Positions 34,988 to 43,182 of a stretch of 64,000 nt of DNA are shown here, one piece after another; the stretch's first letter is position 1; each line of letters opens with the position of its first letter. A program made the translations under genes and the position numbers. Origin of the DNA: Parapedobacter soli (GTDB taxonomy: Bacteria > Bacteroidota > Bacteroidia > Sphingobacteriales > Sphingobacteriaceae). A model generated the notes under the pieces. That model was not told the origin of the DNA. It saw nothing but the letters and a program-made list of their open reading frames with translations, and did no database searches. The DNA is taken from positions 1 to 64,000 of the forward strand of contig NZ_JAMXAY010000014.1 in the NCBI RefSeq assembly GCF_025460835.1, read 5' to 3'.

Positions 34988-37684
34988 TCACTTTTTGTAA
35001 ATTGGACTATTCTCGTTTCCACCAGCCATGAGGTAGGCCATGAGGTCTTTCAGTTCCTCTGGATTCAACACATTCAACGTGCCCGGGGGCATAATGGATA
35101 CCGTCGATTCTTTGACCTCCGTTACCTCTTTCTTCGAAATCTCCCTCAGCTCTTGGGGGGCATAGGGATTTTGGGACACCGAGTAGGTGTTATCGTCTTC
35201 ACGGATCAATCTGCCCATTATCGATGTGCCGTCTTTGAGTACGAATACTTTACTTCCATACTGGTCGGAGATAGCATCACCCGGTTTGATAATGGCCGTA
35301 AGCATATCCTGCACGGAGAAGCGGGTGCCCAATTGTGTCAGGTCGGGACCGATATCGCCACCTTCGCCCCGCATAGTGTGGCAGGAAGCGCACCTTACGG
35401 CAGCAAATAACGACTTGCCGTTTTCGTAGCTGCGCGATGCTTTGGTGTCGTCCTCTTCGACGGTTTTGAGGGCGTCTTCTATTTTCCAGTTTTTACCGGG
35501 GCCCTTAGGCGGTACGATATCGGCAAATAGGTCTTTGCCCGATTTGGTCAAAAGGGAGTCGCCTGAAATCACATTGTAGTGGTCACGTTGGTCGTCGGGT
35601 ACGAGATCGAGCGCGCTTTTCCGCGCGGCATTGATATAACCCACGTAGCTATTGCCGCCTTTGTAACCAAAGGCATCATAAAACCAGTTGAAGTAACGTT
35701 CATATAATTCGGGTGTCCAACCCGTATCCGCTTTACTCAGTGCAGTGGCAAAATAAATCTGTTGCGCCGGTGGTGTTTTGGCCAGTACGGTGGCTATGGT
35801 CATTCCATAATCAGGGTTGCGTAAAATCAAGTCTGCCGAGCTGGTCAACATAGCCTGTGTGGTTGTCGAATCATCAAGGCTGTTTTCGAGAAGCGCGACG
35901 GTTCTCCCGGTCGCATACGGTGCGCCGATATGGATAAGTAATTTACTTAATTCCCGGTTCAGTGCGTTATCGTTCGCCGGATAGTGGTCGGCAAAGTAAC
36001 CGATGAGCCGGTTGGTGATTTCCGGTTTCACATTGCCCATCCGGTAGAACGACACTTCCATTGTCCGTAGGAGTGCGATCTTGTTTTCTTTCGATATACG
36101 GCCGAAATCGATGGTCATCAATTTGCGGAGAATGACGGGCTGTAGTATGGGGTCTCCCATTTTGGCCATGGCCAGCATGGCGTGGGTTGCTGTACGGATG
36201 TTCCGCTCGCGGAAGGCTTTTTTACCCCAGACGGTAACAGGCTGGTGCATCAGTGCCATGGTGGCTGCATACCGGATATGGCGGTCTTCATGATTCAGGT
36301 ATGGCCATACCTCGTTAACGATGTTGGTGTCTGGAGCTGACCCGAAGTAACCCTCTATTTTCCTGCGGATAGCCATTTCTTCGGTAATCCGGGGTTCCGC
36401 TGTTGACGCTTCCTTGATTTTCTGGTAATCTTTATAGGAAACGCGGTACAGGTCCGATTCCAGCCGTCGTCCGCCGGTAAGGAAATAAAGTGCACCATCC
36501 GGCCCGATTTCACCATCGGTGAGCGGGAGGGGCACACCGGAAAGGAATTCTTCTGCCGCTACCGTGTATGATGCGCCCTGTTGTTTTAGCTGTACCGAAT
36601 AGATGATTCCGAAGCTCCAGTCAAAAGCAAATAAGCTGTTGCGGTATTTGTCGGGGAATTTGGCCTTTCCGCCATCCATCAGGTTTGTTGGTGATCCTTG
36701 GCCGATGTTGAGCAGGGGAGGCAGGTTGTCGGGGTAATATGTTGCCCATTTGGCCGTTCCGGTGCGCCATCCAAATTCGGCACCTTTGGTAACGTGCAGC
36801 AGTCGGGTAGGGCGATACCAAGGCATGCCAAAATCCCACTCCATGTCTGAGTCATAGGCAAAAAGTTCACCATCGTTGTTAAAAGAGATATCGAAAGTGT
36901 TGCGGAAGCCTCCAGCAACAAATTGCCATTCTTTTCCCAGCGAGTCTGTTTCCACAACGAAGCCTCCCGGGGCTTTCCGGTCTACCGCGTGTCCACGGGG
37001 ATCCGTAATGAGTTGAATGATGTTGTCTTCGTCCCAATTGGAAGGAAGGAGATAACTGTCCATCTCGGGTACATCGGTATGGTTGCCCAGCACGAGGTAG
37101 AGCGACTGGCCATCGGGAGCGAGGATGATGCTGTGCGGTCCATGTTCGCCTTGGCCATCGAACAATTTCAATTGGGTGATTTCGTCAAATTGATCATCAT
37201 TGTCCGTGTCTTTCAGTCGGTACAGGCCGCTGCTTTTTTCCATTTTATCATCGCCTTGGTGGTTCACTACGACGTACAGGCTGTTGAATGCCCACAGCAG
37301 CCCCTGGGCGTAGCCCATACCTACCTTGGTTTGTGTGCTGTCGTTTTCCCATTTATCGTCTGGAAAAACAAGCTGTTGCGGCTCGTTGGTAAGGGTGTCG
37401 GCACCTATTTCGGGCATTTCCAAGCGATACAGCGCCCCATATTGGTCAGACACAATCATCCTTCCTTTACCATCGAATGTCATGGCTACCCATGAGCCTT
37501 TTTTGTTTTCGGAAGGGCTGTATAGGTGTTCAACCACAAAATCCCGGGCCACCGTGATCTTCTCAACTTTGGGCTTTTTGGCTTCTGGTTCCTTCTCGCT
37601 GTCTTCCGTTTGGCACGCCGCAGCCAGCAGTAGCGAGAGGCATAGCGCTACGAGCGGAGTGTTGTTTCTGATAGGTGTTGGCAT
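34988..37684 (-). CDS. Lipoprotein beta-propeller / HEAT / cytochrome c dehydrogenase
   Basis: An 898-residue lipoprotein (LLAAAC lipobox) of the membrane-bound dehydrogenase group that is common in Planctomycetes and environmental Bacteroidota. Residues about 50-430 form a glucose/sorbosone-dehydrogenase-like beta-propeller (EHGPHSIILAPDGQSLYLV, GGFRNTFDISFNNDGELF, GAEFGWRTG), then a HEAT-like helical region (450-700), then a cytochrome c domain with one haem site CASCH and a later IMPPGT methionine ligand. It should oxidise a sugar in the periplasm and pass electrons to its haem. ATG at 37684 gives the cleanest signal peptide; ATG at 37699 is also possible. Confidence 0.85.
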   Translation of the reverse strand: MPTPIRNNTPLVALCLSLLLAAACQTEDSEKEPEAKKPKVEKITVARDFVVEHLYSPSENKKGSWVAMTFDGKGRMIVSDQYGALYRLEMPEIGADTLTNEPQQLVFPDDKWENDSTQTKVGMGYAQGLLWAFNSLYVVVNHQGDDKMEKSSGLYRLKDTDNDDQFDEITQLKLFDGQGEHGPHSIILAPDGQSLYLVLGNHTDVPEMDSYLLPSNWDEDNIIQLITDPRGHAVDRKAPGGFVVETDSLGKEWQFVAGGFRNTFDISFNNDGELFAYDSDMEWDFGMPWYRPTRLLHVTKGAEFGWRTGTAKWATYYPDNLPPLLNIGQGSPTNLMDGGKAKFPDKYRNSLFAFDWSFGIIYSVQLKQQGASYTVAAEEFLSGVPLPLTDGEIGPDGALYFLTGGRRLESDLYRVSYKDYQKIKEASTAEPRITEEMAIRRKIEGYFGSAPDTNIVNEVWPYLNHEDRHIRYAATMALMHQPVTVWGKKAFRERNIRTATHAMLAMAKMGDPILQPVILRKLMTIDFGRISKENKIALLRTMEVSFYRMGNVKPEITNRLIGYFADHYPANDNALNRELSKLLIHIGAPYATGRTVALLENSLDDSTTTQAMLTSSADLILRNPDYGMTIATVLAKTPPAQQIYFATALSKADTGWTPELYERYFNWFYDAFGYKGGNSYVGYINAARKSALDLVPDDQRDHYNVISGDSLLTKSGKDLFADIVPPKGPGKNWKIEDALKTVEEDDTKASRSYENGKSLFAAVRCASCHTMRGEGGDIGPDLTQLGTRFSVQDMLTAIIKPGDAISDQYGSKVFVLKDGTSIMGRLIREDDNTYSVSQNPYAPQELREISKKEVTEVKESTVSIMPPGTLNVLNPEELKDLMAYLMAGGNENSPIYKK

Positions 37685-37917
37685 ATATCTGTTTAGCATG
37701 AAAATGATGTGTAACAAATGCGTTGAAAATGTATGTTTACCATAAATCTGTTCACCGATCCGGTTGGTTCATTGACTGGATATGGAAAATCAAAATTGAA
37801 CTATGCGGGTAAGTATTTAACGATTCCAATTGTAATCGGCTTTTGTATGGTCGGTAACATCATTTTAGTATTGTAGTTGGTATTTAGTAACATAAAATAA
37901 AAGCTCACTGGTGAACA

Positions 37918-37962
37918 CAATGCTACTATGTATATAGCAAAATTTCATCCTGTACTGTCCTG
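37918..37962 (-). promoter_or_regulatory. 45-base conserved upstream element, copy 1
   Basis: The element is 35/45 identical, ungapped, to 41311-41355. Read toward the gene it begins CAGGACAG, then CAGGATGA ten bases on from the first CAGGA, and ends GTAGCATTG. It lies about 220-235 bases upstream of the propeller-cytochrome gene at 34988-37684. An additional shared CCA-T-AGCT follows 12 bases further. The remainder of the 37685-38015 gap is AT-rich with no gene. It looks like a binding site for a regulator shared with the second copy. Confidence 0.6.
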
Positions 37963-38015
37963 AATAGCCTCTTGCGGTGCATTTATTGTGCCTCGCTGCG
38001 CGCGTGTAGAGCTCG

Positions 38016-41000
38016 CTATTTCAGCGGGTGCTCTTTTAGCAACTCTTCTGGTGCATAGAAGCCTTTCTTATCTGCGATTGCTGTGCGGACAGCATTTACC
38101 TGCTCTGCGCTGATAGGCGTTCCTTTGTTTCCGAAAGAGTTTTTTACGTAGGTAAGCACTGCAGCCACTTCTTCATCGTTCAGCAAGCCGCCGAAGGGCG
38201 TCATGGGTACTTGTCCAGGGTATTTCTGTCCCAGTACCTCGATTGGCCCATGGAGGCCATTCAGGGTCAGTTTAATGAGGCGGACATCATCATTGAGTAC
38301 CCACCGGGTTCCGGCCAATGGCGGGAATCCTGAGTTAGGTAGGCCTTTACCATCGGCTTGGTGGCAGGTGATGCAGAAGCCCTCTCGCTGGAAAATCAGC
38401 TGGCCCTGTTTAAAGCGGGCTAAGTCGGTACCTTTCAAATTGGTATTAGCAGTTGTCGGCGATTCGGTGCCAGTGGGAGCAGGTTTGTCTGCCAGCCTTG
38501 CGGCTGCGGTTTGGTAGGCATCGGCCATCCAGCTATCGATCGGGTGCTTTGCGGCTTCTTCCAAGATTGGTCTAGTTTCCGTGCTGTCTAGCCACGAAGC
38601 CGCTACGATTGCTTCCAGTCGTACGCGCCCATGCTCATCGGCCGCCGCTTCACGCAGCAGGTCGGCTTGGTCTTTTACCTGGTGGCCGGTATAGCGCAGT
38701 ACCCGTACGGCGGCTGCCCGCACACGGTGATCGTTGGCATGCAATAGTTGGCGCAGCAGCGCCTGGTCAACACGGTTGAGGCCCCAGGTTACCCATAGGC
38801 CCTCAAGTAGGTGGTGTTCGTAGTCGGGGCTGCTTCGGTCCAGCCCATCCAGCCACGGGCGGAGCTGCTTCAGTACGTCGTCGGCGTTGCGGCCACGCAG
38901 CTCGCGGCGGGTGCGGTAGCGGGTACGGTATTCAGGCAGCTTCAGGTTATCCAACAAGGTATTGATGTCGGCCCCGGCGATGGTAGCTGGTTTTACAAGC
39001 GGCCGCGCAGGGTAGGTAATCCGATATATGCGGCCGTGGGTATGGTCGCGAAGCGGATCGCGCTGGTTGTGCTGCATGTGGCCAATGAGTACGTTGTGCC
39101 AATCTACGACGTAAAGAGATCCATCGGGTGCAAATTCCATGTCGACCGGCCGGAAGTTCGGGTCGTCCGAGCGCATGAGGTCCTGGCGGTGGTGGCTGCT
39201 GTAGCCTGTTCCGTCCTCGGCCATGGCATGCTGTTTCATACCCAGGAAGCCAATGGTGTTGTTGATGAGCATATCGCCCTGCACCTCGTCGGGGAAATGG
39301 CGGCTCGACACGAATTCCAGCCCTGAAGTGGGCCTTACACGATGGGCATCTTCAATCAGGTTCCTCGCCTTCGGGTTCGCTTTCCCATAGACTGGTTTGA
39401 GTGATCCGGGCATCATCCACGTAGCATCGGGCCCTGATGTTTCTGCATAGAAGTTTTGCCCCCATTCATCGAAAGCGATACCCCATGGATTTGGGATAGA
39501 GAGCTGGGCGGTATACTCCAATTTGTGGCGGGCGGGGTTGTATCGGAAGAACCCTCCGTTGGTAGCGCGTACGGGTCCATAGGGCGTTTCGATATCGCTC
39601 AGCAAGAACACGCCCTGCCCCATGTAGATGGCGCCCGATGGGTCACTCGTATATGCATGGTGTGCATGGTGCGTGTCGTGGTCGTCGAAGCCGCTCAACA
39701 GGACTTCCCGTTTGTCGGCTTTGTCATCGCCGTCCGTATCGGTCAGTAGGATCAGGTTTGTCCCTTGCGATACATACACGCCTTCGGGAGCCAGTTCGAA
39801 GCCCATTGGCAGGTGTAGGCCATCGGCAAAGATGGTCTGTTTGTCGGCTTTGCCGTCGTTGTCGGTATCTTCAAGTATCAGTAGTTTATCCGTGGGTTTC
39901 GGGTCGCCGGGTTTCCAGTGCGGATAGGAGGGCATGGTGGCCACCCAAAGGCGTCCTTTGTTGTCGAATGTGAGCTGTACAGGTTTCTGTAGGTCGGGGA
40001 ATTCCTGTTCTGAAGCGAACAGATCTATTTTATAGCCGGGCGCCATGTGGAACTTGGCTAATGCCTCTTCGCCATAGAGATATTTGGGCAGAGGTTGGTT
40101 GGTGTTCCGCGGTAAGTAGTTGGTTTCCACTTTGGGCAGTACCGTGGTTGTTGCATCGGCACTGTCGAGGTCCATCCGGATTCCCTTGGATGCTTTCCAG
40201 ATGGCCTGGTCGCGTAGGGCCGTCATCTCCCGGATTTTAATAAACTCGGCCGGGTAGTTATCGGGACCGAAAGGATCGTACCTTCGTCCGAATGCCTGTA
40301 CGCCATTGGGGTGTTTGAAATCCTGGAACCAGACCCAGTTTTTTTCCATCACTGCATCGTGGACCAATTGCCGGTTGGTGTCGTCTATTTTTTTCATTCG
40401 GCCGAATACGGCGTCAGCGAGCATCGTGGAGAACTCCCTGTAGCCGGCATCGTTGAGCTGCGTGCCGTCGATGGTAAGCGGGGAACTGCTCCGGCGGAAC
40501 AGTTTACCGAAGGGACGATACATGTCTACAAAGAGTACATCGTTGTTTCGAGCTACCTCTGCCATGGCTTCGGTATACATCGCCAGGCGTTTGTTTTCCG
40601 CTATGCCATCCGGTAGGTCGTGGTCGTCCGAGCGGTCTTCAAAGGCTATGGGAGACACGATGGCCAAGCGCGGTGGCTTGACGCCGTTGTAATGTTGTTG
40701 CAGGGTATACTTTATAAAAGCATCTAGTTCTTTGCGGTATTGCTCAAGCCCTTCTGTGTCACGGAAGGATTCTGTGTAGCCGAAGAATGCGATGATGACA
40801 TCGGCCTTATGCCGAGCGAGCCACTCGTCTGGTGTTTCCCAATGACCTTGGGTATTGGGGTCATTGAGCAGATCTGTATCGGACTGCAACGTGTCGGCTC
40901 CGGGAAATGCCCATGGAGAGGGACGGCCGGAATGGGGGCGGAAGCCCGGTGTGTTCCCCCCGTCGCACATGTTACGGATATATAGTAGGCTATCCGGATA

Positions 41001-41189
41001 CCGTAAATACATCTCGGTTTCGAAGTGGCCGTAGTCCATCATGCGCGATCCGAGGTTATTGCCTATGAGAATAATATGATCTCCGCGTTGCAGTGTCAAC
41101 GGAGCAGGGGTGGGGGGGCTGCATTGGGAGAGGCAGACCAGGGCAATGAAAACGCCAGCGAATATAACCGGTCTTAAATACCTTTCCAT
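38016..41189 (-). CDS. SGNH hydrolase / beta-propeller / HEAT / cytochrome c fusion lipoprotein
   Basis: A 1057-residue lipoprotein (signal ALVCLSQC). Residues about 35-260 form a GDSL/SGNH hydrolase-like domain (DHIILIGNNLGSRM, VIIAFFGYTESF, late LNDAGYREF). Residues about 365-730 are a sugar-dehydrogenase-type propeller of the PVC kind (YKIDLFASEQEFPDLQKP, FDNKGRLWVATMPSYPHW, DGSLYVVDWHNVLIGHMQHN). A HEAT-like segment follows (750-900) and a C-terminal cytochrome c domain with CITCHQADGKG. ATG at 41189 gives a proper lipoprotein signal. The hydrolase part could remove an acyl group before oxidation, an inference from domain order only. Confidence 0.84.
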   Translation of the reverse strand: MERYLRPVIFAGVFIALVCLSQCSPPTPAPLTLQRGDHIILIGNNLGSRMMDYGHFETEMYLRYPDSLLYIRNMCDGGNTPGFRPHSGRPSPWAFPGADTLQSDTDLLNDPNTQGHWETPDEWLARHKADVIIAFFGYTESFRDTEGLEQYRKELDAFIKYTLQQHYNGVKPPRLAIVSPIAFEDRSDDHDLPDGIAENKRLAMYTEAMAEVARNNDVLFVDMYRPFGKLFRRSSSPLTIDGTQLNDAGYREFSTMLADAVFGRMKKIDDTNRQLVHDAVMEKNWVWFQDFKHPNGVQAFGRRYDPFGPDNYPAEFIKIREMTALRDQAIWKASKGIRMDLDSADATTTVLPKVETNYLPRNTNQPLPKYLYGEEALAKFHMAPGYKIDLFASEQEFPDLQKPVQLTFDNKGRLWVATMPSYPHWKPGDPKPTDKLLILEDTDNDGKADKQTIFADGLHLPMGFELAPEGVYVSQGTNLILLTDTDGDDKADKREVLLSGFDDHDTHHAHHAYTSDPSGAIYMGQGVFLLSDIETPYGPVRATNGGFFRYNPARHKLEYTAQLSIPNPWGIAFDEWGQNFYAETSGPDATWMMPGSLKPVYGKANPKARNLIEDAHRVRPTSGLEFVSSRHFPDEVQGDMLINNTIGFLGMKQHAMAEDGTGYSSHHRQDLMRSDDPNFRPVDMEFAPDGSLYVVDWHNVLIGHMQHNQRDPLRDHTHGRIYRITYPARPLVKPATIAGADINTLLDNLKLPEYRTRYRTRRELRGRNADDVLKQLRPWLDGLDRSSPDYEHHLLEGLWVTWGLNRVDQALLRQLLHANDHRVRAAAVRVLRYTGHQVKDQADLLREAAADEHGRVRLEAIVAASWLDSTETRPILEEAAKHPIDSWMADAYQTAAARLADKPAPTGTESPTTANTNLKGTDLARFKQGQLIFQREGFCITCHQADGKGLPNSGFPPLAGTRWVLNDDVRLIKLTLNGLHGPIEVLGQKYPGQVPMTPFGGLLNDEEVAAVLTYVKNSFGNKGTPISAEQVNAVRTAIADKKGFYAPEELLKEHPLK

Positions 41190-41310
41190 GGTACGTTTTG
41201 CTGCCATAGATTTCATTGGTTTTACTGGCGCTCGCATGAATGGGGATTATTATTATTTCGTATCATAATTTAAAACTAGTACTTATAGCACAATAGCTAA
41301 TTGGAATTTG

Positions 41311-41355
41311 CAATGCTACCATTTTTGTGGTAAAACGTCATCCTGCCCTGTCCTG
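41311..41355 (-). promoter_or_regulatory. 45-base conserved upstream element, copy 2
   Basis: Second copy of the element described at 37918-37962, here 122 bases upstream of the SGNH-propeller-cytochrome gene. It keeps CAGGACAG, CAGGATGA and GTAGCATTG. The gap 41190-41522 otherwise holds only the panD terminator and a short direct repeat; I see no gene. Confidence 0.6.
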
Positions 41356-41463
41356 TGTATGCTCGGTTGGCCCACTGTCGTTATCTTTGGTTGCCAGCCC
41401 GCTAAGGACTAACGATATTGCCATAAGTTGCCAAGGGGTAGGGCGGTTGGCCAGCGAGTTTAG

Positions 41464-41489
41464 GGAGTAGTATTATAGGAGTAGTATTA
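41464..41489. repeat. Short direct repeat, two copies
   Basis: GGAGTAGTATTA occurs at 41464-41475 and again at 41478-41489, a 14-base period. It directly adjoins the panD terminator. No function is apparent. Confidence 0.5.
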
Positions 41490-41514
41490 AAAATATTCGG
41501 GCGAGTAAGGCCCG
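41487..41514 (-). terminator. Terminator after panD
   Basis: Minus strand CGGGC, 7-base loop, GCCCG, then AATATTTTT; five GC pairs, 8 bases past the panD stop. Confidence 0.5.
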
Positions 41515-41522
41515 CATCGGTA

Positions 41523-41891
41523 TCAATAGGTATACTTATCTATCTTGTGGATTTGGTTATTGCCTTCGGTGAATACCAAAACAGGCTGATAGTTATCTGC
41601 CTCTTCTTCACTAACCTTGAAGAAGCTGAGTATGTGGACAGTATCGCCCACTTTAGCATGCAGTGCTGCACCACCATTCATGCATACTTCGCCACTGCCG
41701 CGTTTACCTGGCAGCACGTAGGTCATGATGCGGCTTCCGTTTATGGCATTATTGACATACACTTGCTCGTATTTTTTTATTTGAGCTGCGTCTAGTAAAT
41801 CGGCGTCAACGGTAATAGATCCATTATATTCAACATTTGCCTCCGTTACTTTGACCGTGTGGATTTTTGATTTTAAAATAGTTAACTCCAT
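41523..41891 (-). CDS. panD: Aspartate 1-decarboxylase
   Basis: Makes beta-alanine from aspartate for pantothenate and CoA. It is a proenzyme cleaved between Gly24 and Ser25 (EYNGSITVDADLLDAA), leaving a pyruvoyl group on Ser25. The 122 residues, KIHTVKVTEAN at the N-terminus and the Tyr/Asn-rich YVNNAINGSRIMTYV block fit PanD. No other pantothenate gene is adjacent. The DUF6695 gene lies 49 bases upstream on the same strand and may share its transcript. Confidence 0.93.
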   Translation of the reverse strand: MELTILKSKIHTVKVTEANVEYNGSITVDADLLDAAQIKKYEQVYVNNAINGSRIMTYVLPGKRGSGEVCMNGGAALHAKVGDTVHILSFFKVSEEEADNYQPVLVFTEGNNQIHKIDKYTY

Positions 41892-41940
41892 ATTATTTGT
41901 GTGTGTTTCTGTTATTGTGTGTGGTTCTGTTATTCGTCCT

Positions 41941-43002
41941 TTATGCTGTTTTAGCCTGTCTACTGGGTTTTTCAGATGTTTCTAGTTCAATTTCCTTGCC
42001 ATATTGCGTTATTATGTGGTATTGGTGGTGGCAATGATAGGTGAACTGATAAGGCATGTTTGGATTTATGGGGTGATTGCCCGAACATGCTACGCGATAT
42101 TCTTCGCTGCCGTTGGCTGCATATTTTGCTATTACAAGTGTGTTTTGGTCCATGTCATGTTCAAGGATAAACCACGCTCCTTCTCCGATGCCACCCAACC
42201 ACTGTGCTGCCGCCGGTACCGTTTCTGGCCGTTGCGGTTCGGCGATAGAGCCCGGTTCCTGATCGCACGGGAGGTCTTTGGACTTGTCGGTGGAAAGGTT
42301 ATGCATTAATTGGTCCAATTGGAAGCCCAGCGATTGCCAGCGGGTCATCTGCCGCGACTGCAATATACCTTCATGGTATAGGTAAACCATCCCGTTGGGC
42401 GATGCGTTCACTACATTACTCATTGGGCTTGGTTTGATGGTTTCGGGCAGACTTATCCGTCGTCGTACGCGGTGCCTGTTTACAAAGCCAGCCAATAATA
42501 CCTGGGCAACGAACCGTGAACAGCTATTATTCCCACGGGCGATGGCACCATACTTTACCGGACCTTTATTTACGATTTGCTCAGCAAGTCGGTTTGCCAT
42601 GGTATATGATAAACCTTCGGCGACAGCGAAAAATAGCCTTCCGCTGCCGTGGGTTGCGTCTTCTATTTGGTGTAACTCATCCAGAATAGCCTTTAAGTTA
42701 TCGATATGGTTATTGTCATCAAAACGTGCCCGCGTGTTTAGCACAAGCCGAGGATCTGACGTAGCGGAACGCGCGCGGCCATATCCCCTCGGTGTGATGT
42801 ATCTGCCGAAATCGAAATAAGCCAATAAACCGCTTTGACGGTGTATCAATACAATAGCTGCATGGCCCACTTTGAAATTCAGGTTTTTTACAATACCCAG
42901 TTGTTTGAGTATTGCCATCCATCGCTCGTCGCCACGAGCAGTCTGGTCTGGCCACGCCATCACCAATGCTAAGTCTTGGTTTTCTTCCAACTTGCCCTCC
43001 AT
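41941..43002 (-). CDS. DUF6695 family protein, possible cysteine-hydrolase fold
   Basis: A 353-residue protein that I assign to the DUF6695 family of Bacteroidota with moderate confidence. Its N-terminal half has ALVMAWPDQTARGDERWM and the block VGHAAIVLIHRQSGLLAYFDFGRY, and further on a conserved Cys in ARGNNSCSRFVAQVLL. A His in a GHAA-like turn followed by a later Asn-Ser-Cys motif resembles permuted NlpC/P60 (LRAT/YaeF-like) cysteine hydrolases; this is an inference. The C-terminal third looks like a small beta domain. No signal peptide is seen. It is divergent from the ThuA-propeller gene with a 180-base gap. Confidence 0.65.
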   Translation of the reverse strand: MEGKLEENQDLALVMAWPDQTARGDERWMAILKQLGIVKNLNFKVGHAAIVLIHRQSGLLAYFDFGRYITPRGYGRARSATSDPRLVLNTRARFDDNNHIDNLKAILDELHQIEDATHGSGRLFFAVAEGLSYTMANRLAEQIVNKGPVKYGAIARGNNSCSRFVAQVLLAGFVNRHRVRRRISLPETIKPSPMSNVVNASPNGMVYLYHEGILQSRQMTRWQSLGFQLDQLMHNLSTDKSKDLPCDQEPGSIAEPQRPETVPAAAQWLGGIGEGAWFILEHDMDQNTLVIAKYAANGSEEYRVACSGNHPINPNMPYQFTYHCHHQYHIITQYGKEIELETSEKPSRQAKTA

Positions 43003-43182
43003 TCGCGGTTTTTTCCTCGGCAGTGAAATAACCGTGTAAATCTGTAAAGAATTGGGAATTGAGGTTTATTAGCTGATGTCTGCCCTTTGTATTGAGAAAC
43101 TTACGGAACCAATTTCATATTTATCACAATAATAGCGTAAAATTTGCCACTTTTGCAATCCAATATATATTTGAGGCCCATC

